Of a DNA stretch of 64,000 bases, positions 16,729 through 26,434 are shown piece by piece. The position numbers and the translations under genes are program-made. This DNA comes from Paenibacillus sp. JCM 10914 (GTDB lineage: Bacteria; Bacillota; Bacilli; Paenibacillales; Paenibacillaceae), in NCBI RefSeq assembly GCF_001315105.1, contig NZ_BAZR01000001.1, positions 642,563 through 706,562 of the forward strand, read 5' to 3'. A model generated the notes under the pieces. The model saw only the letters and a list, made by a program, of their open reading frames with translations, was not told the origin of the DNA and searched no databases. Position 1 is the first letter of the stretch. The number at the start of each line of letters is the position of its first letter.

Positions 16729-17892
16729 ATGAATCAGCAACCATTAAAGATCGGAATTACATGCTACCCTTCCCTGGGGGGATCCGGCGTTGTCGCTACA
16801 GAGCTCGGCAAGCTGCTTGCCGAACAGGGTCATCAGGTTCACTTTATTGCCCATAGCATACCGTTTCGATTAGGAACTTTTCATAAAAATATATTCTATC
16901 ACGAGGTAGAAGTTAACGATTACTACGTATTCCGCTACCCGCCATACGATTTGTCGCTTGCGACCAAAATGGCCCAGGTTGCCAAGATGCAACAGCTGGA
17001 CGTCCTTCACGTTCACTATGCAGTACCGCATGCGGTATGCGCGTTTCTCGCAAAGCAGATGGTTGGGGATCAACTTAAGGTTGTGACTACGTTGCATGGT
17101 ACGGACATTACCGTGTTGGCGCAGGATGAGTCGCTGAAAGATCTGATTAGACTTGCGATTAATGAGAGTGATGCGGTTACCGCCGTATCGCAGGACTTGA
17201 TTCGGGAGACCAAGGAACTGCTCGATATCACGCGTAATATCGATCTGACTTACAATTTTGTGGATCCTCGGGTGTACTACCCGCGAAATTCAAAGACGCT
17301 GCGCAGGGATTATGCTGACCCGAGCGAGAAGATCTTGATGCATATTTCCAATTTCCGGCCTGTGAAGCGTGTAGGTGATGTGATCGAGATATTTAATAAA
17401 GTGCAAGCTCATCTACCCGCGAAGCTGCTTCTGGTCGGGGAAGGACCTGATCTTCCGAAAATACAGTGTCGTATCAATGAGCTTGGACTAGGCGAGAAAG
17501 TGCACTTTCTAGGTAAACAAGACGAGATTGCCCATGTTATTTCCATGGCTGATGTATTGCTGCTTCCTTCCGAGAAGGAAAGCTTCGGCTTGGTAGCATT
17601 GGAAGCGATGGCGTGTGGTGTTCCCACGGTTGGCTCCACCGCAGGCGGCATACCGGAGCTTGTAGCTCACGGGGAGACCGGATATTTGGCTCCGATCGGT
17701 GATGTCGCATCGATGTCAGAATATGTGCTCGGCATTCTTAAAGATGAGGGACTCAGCGAACGTATGCGCAAAGCGTGCTTACAGCGCTCACTCAGCATGT
17801 TCTGCAATGAGTTGATTCGAGGAAAGTATGAGGAAATCTATTACCGAGTGTTAGGACGCGAGGTAAGCGAGCTGAAGCCGGTGTGCGGCTAA
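16729..17892 (+). CDS. bshA: bacillithiol biosynthesis glycosyltransferase BshA
   Basis: 387 aa GT4-type enzyme that joins N-acetylglucosamine to L-malate, the first step to bacillithiol. The N-terminal motif is GGSGVVATELGK. The C-terminal nucleotide-sugar binding motif is PSEKESFGLVALEAMACGVP, with the E-x7-E pattern typical of GT4. AAAGGAGG precedes the ATG. Confidence 0.96.
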   Translation: MNQQPLKIGITCYPSLGGSGVVATELGKLLAEQGHQVHFIAHSIPFRLGTFHKNIFYHEVEVNDYYVFRYPPYDLSLATKMAQVAKMQQLDVLHVHYAVPHAVCAFLAKQMVGDQLKVVTTLHGTDITVLAQDESLKDLIRLAINESDAVTAVSQDLIRETKELLDITRNIDLTYNFVDPRVYYPRNSKTLRRDYADPSEKILMHISNFRPVKRVGDVIEIFNKVQAHLPAKLLLVGEGPDLPKIQCRINELGLGEKVHFLGKQDEIAHVISMADVLLLPSEKESFGLVALEAMACGVPTVGSTAGGIPELVAHGETGYLAPIGDVASMSEYVLGILKDEGLSERMRKACLQRSLSMFCNELIRGKYEEIYYRVLGREVSELKPVCG

Positions 17893-17935
17893 GCGGCTTC
17901 TCGTTGTTTTCGGATAAAGGAACGGTATAAAGACA

Positions 17936-19231
17936 ATGACAGACAATCGAGTTATACAGTGGCACTATGCGGATCCGGAGATGGCCATCCAAAGCGCAAA
18001 CGTGATTGGTAGGCTCCTTCAGGCAGGCTATGAAGCCTACTGGGTTGGAGGTTGTGTTCGCGACGAGTATATGAGAAGACCGGTTCACGATATGGATATC
18101 ACGACTTCAGCCCGGCCTGAAAAGACGTGTGCATTATTCCAGAGAGTGGTTCCGACGGGAATCAAGCATGGAACCGTCACCGTTCTGATGAACGGGCAGG
18201 CGTTCGAGGTAACGACGTATCGCGTAGAGAGCGGGTACGAAGACCATCGTCATCCGACCGAGGTTGCTTTTGTCAGCGATGTGAACCAAGATTTGACCAG
18301 ACGTGACTTCACGATGAACGCAATGGCTCGAGGTCTTGACGGCACATGGGTTGATCCTTTCAACGGACGACGGGACATCGATCAATCCATTATCCGTTGT
18401 GTCGGGCAAGCGCGCGTTCGATTTCGGGAAGACGCACTGCGCATGGTCCGCTGCATACGATTCGCCTCGGTATTCGGTTTCAGCATCGCCCATAATACGT
18501 GGAGAGGAATCATCGCGGAGCGGGACACGTTCTCTTGGATTGCTATGGAACGGATTCGCAGCGAATTTGACAAGATTATAACAGGCCCTTCTCCACTTGC
18601 CGGCTTCGAGATGTTTATTCGCAGTGGCTTGTATGCCAGAATGAAGAGCCCGTTTCCCTACACGGGGCATGATCAACGGATCATGGATGCAATTCCGTGT
18701 GTTCCCGATCAGCACGTCTCCGTTCGGTGGGCACTCGTATTATTGGCATGCGGTATAACGGCTGAAGCAGCGAATCCCTTACTCAGGGCCTGGACATTCT
18801 CTAACAAACAGCGCGCAGCTATTCTCGATCTGTTGGTATTTCAGGAAAAGAGCCTCACCGATGCACCGGGCGCAGAAGTCGACAACGATCAGTTGGGCTG
18901 GATTCAAAGCGTATTGACGTATGGGGACGAAGCTGCCGAGCGCTGGCTGATCATGCAGCGGTCGCTTATGGCGGCCGGTGCCCATACAGTTAGTAAGGAA
19001 CAATTGCAGCTGATGGAACGATGGCTGCACGAGATGCCTGTGCGAAGCTTGAAAGACCTAAGTATAACCGGCAGCGAGCTACTGCATGCAATGAGCATGC
19101 GCGGTGGACCATGGCTTGGGACACTGCTCAATCAGCTGCTTCATAAGGTAGCAACAGGCAAAATGAACAACGATCGTGAATCGTTGATTGAAGAGGCAAA
19201 GCGGGTGTTAAGAGATTATGAAGGAACCTGA
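17936..19231 (+). CDS. cca: CCA tRNA nucleotidyltransferase
   Basis: 431 aa class II CCA-adding enzyme, which adds or repairs the 3' CCA of tRNAs. The nucleotidyltransferase head has GGCVRD (near residue 38) and the metal-binding DMDITT (near 52). The flexible-loop/basic region RRDFTMNAMA (near 122) and EDALRMVRCIRFAS (near 162) follow. Its end overlaps the birA start by 14 bases. Confidence 0.96.
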   Translation: MTDNRVIQWHYADPEMAIQSANVIGRLLQAGYEAYWVGGCVRDEYMRRPVHDMDITTSARPEKTCALFQRVVPTGIKHGTVTVLMNGQAFEVTTYRVESGYEDHRHPTEVAFVSDVNQDLTRRDFTMNAMARGLDGTWVDPFNGRRDIDQSIIRCVGQARVRFREDALRMVRCIRFASVFGFSIAHNTWRGIIAERDTFSWIAMERIRSEFDKIITGPSPLAGFEMFIRSGLYARMKSPFPYTGHDQRIMDAIPCVPDQHVSVRWALVLLACGITAEAANPLLRAWTFSNKQRAAILDLLVFQEKSLTDAPGAEVDNDQLGWIQSVLTYGDEAAERWLIMQRSLMAAGAHTVSKEQLQLMERWLHEMPVRSLKDLSITGSELLHAMSMRGGPWLGTLLNQLLHKVATGKMNNDRESLIEEAKRVLRDYEGT

Positions 19232-20204
19232 ACAGGACATAACATTACTGGAGATGTTTCACGAACAATCGGGCCAATATCTTTCGGGTGAAGAGATTAG
19301 TCGCAGGTTATCGATCAGCCGATCGGCGGTATGGAAACAGATCAATAAACTCAGAGCAGCTGGCTATGAATTCGAAGCGCTTCCGCGGCTTGGCTATCGT
19401 CTGGTGGACCAGCCGGACAAGCTGCAGCCACAGTATTTGCTCGACGGAATGAAGAGCCGCACCTTCGGTCAAGTAATCCACGTGATGAATACTACCACTT
19501 CAACTCAAGAAGATGCGCGTCGTCTTGCGGAAGAAGGGGCAGATGGAGGCACACTGGTGATTGCTGAAGAACAGACCAGCGGCCGAGGCAGAATGGGACG
19601 TAAATTTCATTCGCCGCGCGGCAAAGGGATCTGGATGAGTCTGATACTTAAGCCGAAGCAGCCGCTGCATCTCACGCAGCAACTGACGCTGTTAACCGGG
19701 GTAGCTGTCTGCCGCGCAATTATGACATGCTGTAACGTGAAGACTGACATCAAATGGCCGAACGATATTCTGTATCAGGGTAAGAAAGTATGCGGGATCT
19801 TACTTGAATCCGCCACGGAAGACGAGCGAGTACGATATTGTATTGCAGGCATTGGAATTAGCGCTAACTTGAAAGAAACGGATTTCCCGGAAAATATTCG
19901 TTCGGTGGCTACTTCGGTGCGTTTAGCAGGTGGCCAGACCGTCGATCGTACGATCTTGATCCAAACCATCATGGCCGAGATGGAACAACTATATGAGTTA
20001 TATAACGAACAAGGGTTGGCTCCAATCGCGGCGCTGTGGGAAGCGTTATCCGGTACGGTTGGCCGTGAAGTTGAGGTTCGCACTTCTCGGGACGTGACAT
20101 CCGGGATAGCGACTGGCCTGAATCACGACGGTGCGCTGCTTGTTCGCCATCCAGATGGCGAGGTTATCCCTGTATATTCAGGAGATATTATTCTCGGGTC
20201 TTAG
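19218..20204 (+). CDS. birA: biotin operon repressor / biotin-[acetyl-CoA carboxylase] ligase
   Basis: 328 aa, bifunctional type. The N-terminal winged helix (about 10-65, SGEEISRRLSISRSAVWKQI) would bind DNA. The catalytic domain has the biotinyl-AMP motif GRGRMGRKFHSP (near 120) and KWPNDI (near 178). A C-terminal SH3-like domain follows (EVRTSRDVTSG). It attaches biotin to acetyl-CoA and pyruvate carboxylases and, given the helix-turn-helix, probably represses biotin genes. Confidence 0.96.
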   Translation: MKEPEQDITLLEMFHEQSGQYLSGEEISRRLSISRSAVWKQINKLRAAGYEFEALPRLGYRLVDQPDKLQPQYLLDGMKSRTFGQVIHVMNTTTSTQEDARRLAEEGADGGTLVIAEEQTSGRGRMGRKFHSPRGKGIWMSLILKPKQPLHLTQQLTLLTGVAVCRAIMTCCNVKTDIKWPNDILYQGKKVCGILLESATEDERVRYCIAGIGISANLKETDFPENIRSVATSVRLAGGQTVDRTILIQTIMAEMEQLYELYNEQGLAPIAALWEALSGTVGREVEVRTSRDVTSGIATGLNHDGALLVRHPDGEVIPVYSGDIILGS

Positions 20205-20236
20205 TTGAATCAAGCATGGTGAAAAAAGCTGAACTT

Positions 20237-20245
20237 TGTTATACT
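20237..20245 (+). promoter_or_regulatory. extended -10 promoter of the pan leader
   Basis: TG-T-TATACT at 20237-20245 with a weak -35. It is placed to drive the structured leader before panB, with the start near 20252. Confidence 0.5.
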
Positions 20246-20352
20246 ATCATTAGAGGCGGTATCCCATTACGTGAACTGCACTCGATGGTTTCTATCTTGA
20301 GTTTGAGGATTAAAGAACACCTTCATAACTGTTATGTCGGTTACGTTGGATT

Positions 20353-20404
20353 CTGCTCTGAGCCGAAAGGACCGAGACAGAAGGGACGATCGCGAGTGAC
20401 TCTT
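20353..20404 (+). promoter_or_regulatory. pan-motif-like structured leader RNA upstream of panBCD
   Basis: Bases 20353-20380 form a hairpin closed by CTG/CAG, with a GAAA tetraloop (GCC-GAAA-GG) and single bulged adenosines on both strands near the loop. A second, less regular hairpin (AAGGG ... CTCTT, 20381-20404) with opposed A bulges follows. Then come CCTTTCGG, which can pair with CCGAAAGG at 20363-20370, and an intrinsic terminator. Bulged-A hairpins before panB with a terminator describe the published pan motif. I assign it from memory of that description, not from a covariance search. Confidence 0.6.
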
Positions 20405-20417
20405 CTTTGCCTTTCGG

Positions 20418-20451
20418 ACTTTTTAGCAAGATTGTGCTAAAAAGTTTTTTT
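20418..20451 (+). terminator. leader terminator (attenuator) before panB
   Basis: A 10-bp stem CTTTTTAGCA / TGCTAAAAAG (20419-20428, 20435-20444), loop AGATTG, seven-T tail. It stands 40 bases before the panB start, inside the leader, so pan expression must pass it. An attenuation role is inferred. Confidence 0.85.
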
Positions 20452-20490
20452 ATTGTGTTTAATTCATTTAAACAGGGAGGCTGTGTCACC

Positions 20491-21366
20491 ATGGCAGGGA
20501 AACAACCATTGAACATTGTCAAAATGAAAAATATGAAGCAAAGCGGCGAACCGCTCACGATGTTAACCGCTTACGATTATCCATCCGCCAAATTGGCCGA
20601 AGAAGCGGGGATGGATATGATTCTGGTGGGCGATTCGCTCGGTAACGTCGTATTGGGCTACACTTCTACCATACCGGTTACGCTGGATGATATGGTGTAC
20701 CACACCCGTTCGGTAGCTCGCGGAGCGGAGAGCACTTTCATCGTAGCCGATATGCCGTTTATGACTTATCACGGCGGCATAGACGAGACGCTGCGCGGGG
20801 TGCGCAGACTCATGCAGGAAGGTCATGCCCATGCGGTAAAATTGGAAGGCGGCGCAGAAATTGCAGATACGGTAAAGCGGATCGTGCAATCCGGCGTACC
20901 GGTACTGGGCCATATTGGCTTAACACCGCAATCGGTGAACCAAATCGGTGGTTATCGAATTCAAGGCAAGGATGTAAAGGACGCACAGCGTCTGATGGAG
21001 GACGCTAAAGCGCTGGAGGCGGCAGGAGCTTTTGCCGTTGTACTGGAACTCGTTACGGAAGAAGCGGCTGCCGAAATCTCCAAAGCGCTAACGATACCGA
21101 CCATCGGTATCGGTGCGGGGCGTCATTGCGACGGTCAGGTGTTGGTGTATCACGATATTTTGAAATATGCCTCACCTTATCGAGACAAACGATTCGTCAA
21201 GACCTATGCCGATGTTGGCACGATCATACGAAACGGTATTTCGCAGTACGTGAAAGAGGTAAAGGAGCGATCCTTCCCGGCCGAAGAGCACGTATTCAAG
21301 TCAGACCAAAAAGCAGCAATCGAAGCCGCACTTTACGGTGGTAAGGAGAAGGTGAACGCAACCTGA
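20491..21366 (+). CDS. panB: 3-methyl-2-oxobutanoate hydroxymethyltransferase
   Basis: 291 aa, first step of pantothenate synthesis: transfer of a hydroxymethyl group from methylene-THF to ketoisovalerate. Typical segments are LTAYDYPSAKLAEEAG, LVGDSLGNVVLGY, a VKLEGG metal/substrate region, GHIGLTPQS and GIGAGRHCDGQVLV. I chose the ATG at 20491 because GGGAGG lies about ten bases upstream. The stop TGA shares its A with the panC ATG. Confidence 0.97.
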   Translation: MAGKQPLNIVKMKNMKQSGEPLTMLTAYDYPSAKLAEEAGMDMILVGDSLGNVVLGYTSTIPVTLDDMVYHTRSVARGAESTFIVADMPFMTYHGGIDETLRGVRRLMQEGHAHAVKLEGGAEIADTVKRIVQSGVPVLGHIGLTPQSVNQIGGYRIQGKDVKDAQRLMEDAKALEAAGAFAVVLELVTEEAAAEISKALTIPTIGIGAGRHCDGQVLVYHDILKYASPYRDKRFVKTYADVGTIIRNGISQYVKEVKERSFPAEEHVFKSDQKAAIEAALYGGKEKVNAT

Positions 21367-22256
21367 TGAAAGTTATTCGTACCATCTCCGAGATCAGAAC
21401 GGAGATGAGAAATGCTCAAAGCAACCACAATAACAAGGTGGGCCTAGTACCAACGATGGGATATTTACACGAAGGACATGCAAGCCTGATGCGTGAGGCG
21501 CGCAAGCAGACGGATGTTGTGGTCGTGAGTATCTTTGTCAACCCGATCCAATTCGGTCCTGGCGAAGATTATGAGACTTATCCGCGCAACGAAGCACATG
21601 ATTTGGCATTGGCTGAGGCCGAAGGCGTGGATATTGTGTTTATGCCAAGCGTTTCGGAGATGTATCCTACGCCAACCAAAACCAAAATCTCGGTGTCGGA
21701 TATAACAACGCTGTTGTGCGGTGCTTCGCGCCCAGGACATTTCGACGGCGTAACCACGGTCGTATCCAAGCTGTTTCATATCGTTAAGCCGGATTATGCT
21801 TTCTTCGGTATGAAAGATGCCCAGCAGGTAGCCGTCATCGAACAGATGGTAAGAGACTTGAACATGGATGTTAAGATTGTGCCATGTCCAATTATTCGCG
21901 AAGCTGACGGGCTTGCGCTCAGTTCACGTAACGTCTATCTGTCGCCAGAAGAGCGGCAGCAAGCGCTTGTCTTATCCGCCTCGTTAAGAGCGGCTCAGAG
22001 CGCAGTTCTGCAAGGACAGCTAACAACAGCAACCGAGATTCGAGCGTTGTTGCAAGAGCAGATTACAAGCTCGCCTTTGGCTGAAATTGATTATGTGGAA
22101 CTGCTGCATTTTCCAGAGCTGACTCCGCTCGAAGCTGCACATCGTATTGTTGAAGGCGATAGCCTGATTATGGCGCTCGCGGTAAAGTTCGGTCGCACTC
22201 GTCTGATCGACAATGCGTTACTCCAACTACAAAAGGTAGGGGACTCTCATGTTTAG
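21366..22256 (+). CDS. panC: pantoate--beta-alanine ligase
   Basis: 296 aa. ATP-dependent joining of pantoate and beta-alanine to pantothenate. The nucleotidyltransferase motif is [13 protein letters not shown] (HxGH) and the KMSKS-like region is [18 protein letters not shown] near 157 belongs to the active site. It is coupled to panB upstream and overlaps panD downstream (ATG at 22249). Confidence 0.97.
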   Translation: MKVIRTISEIRTEMRNAQSNHNNKVGLVPTMGYLHEGHASLMREARKQTDVVVVSIFVNPIQFGPGEDYETYPRNEAHDLALAEAEGVDIVFMPSVSEMYPTPTKTKISVSDITTLLCGASRPGHFDGVTTVVSKLFHIVKPDYAFFGMKDAQQVAVIEQMVRDLNMDVKIVPCPIIREADGLALSSRNVYLSPEERQQALVLSASLRAAQSAVLQGQLTTATEIRALLQEQITSSPLAEIDYVELLHFPELTPLEAAHRIVEGDSLIMALAVKFGRTRLIDNALLQLQKVGDSHV

Positions 22257-22632
22257 AACGATGATGAAATCCAAAATACACCGAGCAACCGTAACCGAAG
22301 CGAACCTGAATTATGTGGGCAGCATTACGATTGATGAAGATTTGATGGAAGCCGCCGACCTGCTTGAGAATGAAAAAGTTCAAATCGTAAACAATAATAA
22401 CGGAGCTCGTCTTGAGACGTACGTCATCAAAGGCAGCCGAGGCAGCGGCGTGATTTGTCTGAACGGTGCAGCCGCCCGTTTGGTGCAGCCGGGAGACAAT
22501 GTCATTATTATTTCTTATGCCATGATGTCCAAGGAAGAATATGAACAGCATACGCCGACGGTCGTGATCGTCGATGAGTTGAATAAACCGGTAACAACGG
22601 AGTACAAAGAGGTTCATGCAGCCGTGCTGTAA
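22249..22632 (+). CDS. panD: aspartate 1-decarboxylase
   Basis: 127 aa proenzyme that makes beta-alanine from aspartate. It self-cleaves between G24 and S25 (NYVGSITID) to give the pyruvoyl group on S25. The conserved [13 protein letters not shown] segment is present. The last gene of panBCD overlaps panC by 8 bases. Confidence 0.97.
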   Translation: MFRTMMKSKIHRATVTEANLNYVGSITIDEDLMEAADLLENEKVQIVNNNNGARLETYVIKGSRGSGVICLNGAAARLVQPGDNVIIISYAMMSKEEYEQHTPTVVIVDELNKPVTTEYKEVHAAVL

Positions 22633-22681
22633 GAGCCAAAAAGTGTCGGAACTGCCCGGGGATGAAAACACCACTTTCTAC

Positions 22682-22720
22682 AGAAAATGAAGTCAGGTGG
22701 ACGCACTGATTTCATTTTCT
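22682..22720 (+). other. 15-bp hairpin between panD and the TPR gene
   Basis: AGAAAATGAAGTCAG (22682-22696) pairs with CTGATTTCATTTTCT (22706-22720) with one G-U, around a 9-base loop. There is no T tail on the + strand. It ends five bases before the AAGGGTGGG ribosome site of the next gene. It could be an RNA stabiliser or an inefficient terminator; the role is unclear. Confidence 0.55.
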
Positions 22721-22742
22721 CGCTAAGGGTGGGATGCACGCT

Positions 22743-23372
22743 ATGTTTCAACATGTATTCGCTGAAATGAACAACATGTTAGATGAAATTGTGAAGCATT
22801 ACCCTTCTGCCCAAGGTCAGCAAAAACAGGCGCTTGTACAAAACTGGAACATGCTGAAAAGCATGAGTGACAGTATCATGGAGGAATGGCTGCATTTCGA
22901 AGAAAAAATGGCCGTTTTCCGTGAACATGCTGTTTCGGCTCCAGCTTTTCCACCGACTGAAGCGCCTGAATTACAGCTTGATGCCTTCGTAAGAGGGCAG
23001 GGATATTACAAGCTGCTGATGTTTCAGCCTGCTATATCGCAGTTTGAAGCAGCGGCAGCTGTATATCCCGAGAGTCTGCTTATCAAGTTGTACATCGCGA
23101 TGTCGCATCTGTACCAGGGGAACACCTCTGCAGCGTCCGAAGTGTTATTGACCATCTTGCCACTGGCTGACAACAAACAGCTTCGGGCAATGATTTACAA
23201 TGCACTTGGATGTATTGAAGTGTTGAACGGACGTCCGGAACAGGCGGTTGAGGTCTTCACGTTAGCCGTTCACTGCGATCCGACTCTTCCTGACCCCATC
23301 GTGAATTTAAAGGTCTGTCAGCAAAATGGCGGAGAGCTTCAGTATGGAAGTCAATTGATTTCATTGCTGTAG
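22743..23372 (+). CDS. tetratricopeptide repeat protein
   Basis: 209 aa (ATG at 22743 preceded by AAGGGTGGG; the in-frame ATG at 22734 touches that site). The N-terminal half is a helical, coiled-coil-like region (NNMLDEIVKHYPSAQGQQKQ ...). The C-terminal half holds TPR-like units (YYKLLMFQPAISQFEAAAAV, IKLYIAMSHLYQGNTSAASE, MIYNALGCIEVLNGRPEQAV). There is no signal peptide. It lies between panD and dinG; the role is unknown. Confidence 0.78.
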   Translation: MFQHVFAEMNNMLDEIVKHYPSAQGQQKQALVQNWNMLKSMSDSIMEEWLHFEEKMAVFREHAVSAPAFPPTEAPELQLDAFVRGQGYYKLLMFQPAISQFEAAAAVYPESLLIKLYIAMSHLYQGNTSAASEVLLTILPLADNKQLRAMIYNALGCIEVLNGRPEQAVEVFTLAVHCDPTLPDPIVNLKVCQQNGGELQYGSQLISLL

Positions 23373-23385
23373 TGATACGCTGCTC

Positions 23386-23438
23386 AAACGAAGCGATGCC
23401 GAAGTTCTCCGAGAAGAGGCTTTGGCATCGCTTCGTTT
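23386..23438 (+). terminator. large hairpin, probable terminator before dinG
   Basis: A 15-bp perfect stem AAACGAAGCGATGCC / GGCATCGCTTCGTTT (23386-23400, 23424-23438) with a 23-base loop. The downstream tail is only GTTTGTG, so termination may be partial. Confidence 0.6.
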
Positions 23439-23535
23439 GTGACTACTGCAGATGGACAAAGGACGAGGCGGATGTTCAAATAACGAAACTTCTGGTATGC
23501 TGTTAATTAGTCTGGAAGAAAGGGATTTTAAGAAG

Positions 23536-26397
23536 ATGAAATTTGCCGTATTGGATTTTGAAACCACGGGCAACCAGTCCGCTGATGAAATTATACAGGT
23601 TGGATTGGCCATCATCGAAGAAGATCGAAGTATTTCCCGCGTGTACGGCACTTATGTCAATCCCGGGATTCCTATTCCTCCATTTATTACCGGTCTGACC
23701 GGGATTAGTGATCGTGATGTTGCGGATGCACCGTCACTAGAGGATATGATGATGGAGCTAGTACCCATGCTGGATGATGTTGTACTCATTGGGCACAACG
23801 TGGCATTTGATTTTAACTTTTTGCAAAATGCGTTGGATCGATGCGGGTACCTGCCTTTTGCAGGCCGCATTTTAGACACGATGCACTTTTTAAAAATATG
23901 CTTTCCTTCGCTGCCTTCATACCAGCTCGGTATGGTATCTTCCCATTTCGGCCTTGCGCATGACCGTCCGCATCAAGCGGACAGTGATGCACTTGCTACA
24001 GCTTATGCACTGCTGAAATGCCTGGAGGAGATCGACGAGCTGCCACTCTTGACTGTTCAGCGCCTCAGTGATCTGTTCGCGGATGAGGATAGCGACCTCG
24101 CTTGGTTCTTCGACGGGATTCGCGCAGAGCGGGAGTTTCAAGCTGTCCAAGACGGGGATACGCACACGTATTACCGTCAGTTTGCGCTGTCTGTTGAAGA
24201 CTGGACTGAGATTGCTCCGCCAAGAGATGAAGCCGACGATAATCCGCTGGCGCAAGTCAGTTTTGAAGAATATATGGATCAAGTGCGTGAAGGGCTGAAG
24301 AATACTTTAAGCCATTACGAGAGCCGGGATGCTCAGGATATTATGTTTCAGGAAGTCATGCAGGCATTGGACGAGGATAAGCATTTACTCATTGAAGCCG
24401 GCACGGGCACGGGTAAATCGCTCGGCTATTTGCTGCCTTCCATTTACCAGAGCGTGAAGCAGGGGGAGAAGGTCATGGTGAGCACGCATACCATTAACCT
24501 TCAAGAGCAGCTTCGAGAGCGCGATATCCCGCTCTTGACCCAGGTCGTGCCGTTTCCATTCAAGGCGGCTATATTTAAAGGTAGAGGCCACTATTTGTGT
24601 TTGAGAAAATTTGAACATAAAATAAACAGAAGAGATTTCCAAGCTCCGAAGGAAGATGTCATTACGGCAGCCCAAATGCTCGTCTGGCTGACTCAGACAG
24701 AAACCGGCGATGATGAAGAATTGAATCTGGGCGGACGCGGTGGCGACTTCTGGGAGACGATATCGAGCGATTCCGATTCTTGTCTGGGCCGGGCATGCCC
24801 ATGGTTTAGAAAGTGCTTCTACCACCGGGCGAAGCATGAAGCCGGAATAGCCGATGTGGTCATTACGAACCATTCGAAACTGTTTACCGATGTGAAAGCC
24901 AATCACCAATTACTGCCGAGTTATGAGCGGCTCGTTATCGATGAAGCACATCATCTTGAAGATGTGGCTGGCAAGCATCTGGGGCTGCAGATGAAGTATT
25001 TCACCGTGGTTCATACCTTAACGAGGATGTTTAAGGATAGCCGGAACGGGCAGCTCCCTGCCTTGCATCAGCTGCTGCAGGTATCACCGCACGAGAAATC
25101 AGCTGATTGGGCAGCAGTACTTGATCAAATTTACCCCGATTTGATTACGGTCAAGGAACTATGGGATCGGCTGAGCGATCAGTTATTCGGATTATTACCT
25201 GAGCGTGGCGATGCTTCGCCTGGGGATGCAGGCCAGTTCTCGCTGCGTCTATCTCCTTCAAAAAAACCGAAAGGCTGGGAAGCGCTGACGGACCTCGAGC
25301 ATCAGATTCATGTCACCCTTGGCGATGTCGTTCGTAAGGGAGATAAGCTGATTGCAGAGATCAAGGAAGACTTGGACGATTATAGCGCCGATAGTCTGAT
25401 AACGGATTTGTCCGGATTATTCAAGGATCTGGCTGCGCATCGAGAAGACCTGCGTTCCTTTATGGCCTTGAACGACGAAGGTACGGTGTACTGGATGGAA
25501 GCAAGCGGGAATTTCCGCAGTAAATCGCTGCAGCTTTATGCGGTCCCTGTCGATGTCAGTTCGCATCTGAAAGAGCTGTTTTTTGATAAGAAGCGCAGTG
25601 TCATCCTGACGTCCGCGACTTTGTCAGTCGATAAATCGTTCCAATTCATGATTGATAACCTCGGTTTGGCTGAGGCGGCCGAAGCTGGTAATCTTCATAC
25701 AGCACAGCTCCCGTCCCCTTTCAACTACAGGGATCAAGCACTGCTGGTCGTGCCTCGTGATTTCCCGAGCGTTAAAGGATCGGTAGGTGATGCGCTCTTC
25801 GTGAACACGCTGGTGCAATCTTTAGCGGATACCGCCGTCGCAACTCAGGGCCGAATGTTGGTATTATTTACTTCCTATCGCATGCTTAGACAAGTTCATG
25901 AACCGCTGAAGGAAGCTCTATCCAATAGCGATATTGCCGTGCTTGGGCAGGGAATGGACGGCACGAGCCGGACCAAGCTGATTCGCCGCTTCCAGGACAG
26001 CAGTGCATCGGTACTGCTGGGTACAAGCTCCTTCTGGGAAGGTGTCGATATTCCCGGAGACGCCTTAACCTGTCTGGCGATTGTCAGACTTCCGTTCCAG
26101 CCGCCGAATCATCCACTGGTGGAGGCCAAGAGCGAGCTGCTGCAGCAGCAGAAGAAAAACCCTTTTATGAAACTGTCAGTTCCCCAAGCCGTCATTCGCT
26201 TTAAACAAGGTTTTGGGCGTTTGGTGCGGACAGCCCAAGATAAGGGTATTGTAATTGTATATGATACCCGGGTCATTGAGTCTTATTATGGCAAGTATTT
26301 CTTGTATTCCTTGCCTGGACCGAAGATGGAGCATATGCCGACAGCTGCAATTGTGCCACGGGTAACGGAATGGCTGCAAGCGGATGGGCAACATTGA
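23536..26397 (+). CDS. dinG: DinG-type helicase with N-terminal DEDD exonuclease domain
   Basis: 953 aa. The N-terminal about 180 residues are a DnaQ-like 3'-5' exonuclease (FAVLDFETTG, IGHNVAFDFNFL, HQADSDALATA). The helicase core has Walker A EAGTGTGKS, DEAH box VIDEAHHLED and the late motif QGFGRLVRT. Four cysteines between Walker A and DEAH (LCLRKF; SCLGRACPWFRKCFYH) fit an XPD-type 4Fe-4S site. The start is the ATG at 23536, with AAGGG upstream. DNA repair and replication-fork processing is the family role. The N-terminal nuclease is the usual Firmicute arrangement. Confidence 0.95.
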   Translation: MKFAVLDFETTGNQSADEIIQVGLAIIEEDRSISRVYGTYVNPGIPIPPFITGLTGISDRDVADAPSLEDMMMELVPMLDDVVLIGHNVAFDFNFLQNALDRCGYLPFAGRILDTMHFLKICFPSLPSYQLGMVSSHFGLAHDRPHQADSDALATAYALLKCLEEIDELPLLTVQRLSDLFADEDSDLAWFFDGIRAEREFQAVQDGDTHTYYRQFALSVEDWTEIAPPRDEADDNPLAQVSFEEYMDQVREGLKNTLSHYESRDAQDIMFQEVMQALDEDKHLLIEAGTGTGKSLGYLLPSIYQSVKQGEKVMVSTHTINLQEQLRERDIPLLTQVVPFPFKAAIFKGRGHYLCLRKFEHKINRRDFQAPKEDVITAAQMLVWLTQTETGDDEELNLGGRGGDFWETISSDSDSCLGRACPWFRKCFYHRAKHEAGIADVVITNHSKLFTDVKANHQLLPSYERLVIDEAHHLEDVAGKHLGLQMKYFTVVHTLTRMFKDSRNGQLPALHQLLQVSPHEKSADWAAVLDQIYPDLITVKELWDRLSDQLFGLLPERGDASPGDAGQFSLRLSPSKKPKGWEALTDLEHQIHVTLGDVVRKGDKLIAEIKEDLDDYSADSLITDLSGLFKDLAAHREDLRSFMALNDEGTVYWMEASGNFRSKSLQLYAVPVDVSSHLKELFFDKKRSVILTSATLSVDKSFQFMIDNLGLAEAAEAGNLHTAQLPSPFNYRDQALLVVPRDFPSVKGSVGDALFVNTLVQSLADTAVATQGRMLVLFTSYRMLRQVHEPLKEALSNSDIAVLGQGMDGTSRTKLIRRFQDSSASVLLGTSSFWEGVDIPGDALTCLAIVRLPFQPPNHPLVEAKSELLQQQKKNPFMKLSVPQAVIRFKQGFGRLVRTAQDKGIVIVYDTRVIESYYGKYFLYSLPGPKMEHMPTAAIVPRVTEWLQADGQH

Positions 26398-26434
26398 AAT
26401 AAAGTGAAATATCCTATGATTAGGGGGAGCATGC

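Noticed and set aside
20216..20440. 74-codon ORF covering the pan leader
   Set aside because: It begins upstream of the likely start site, has no ribosome site, and runs through structured RNA and a terminator.
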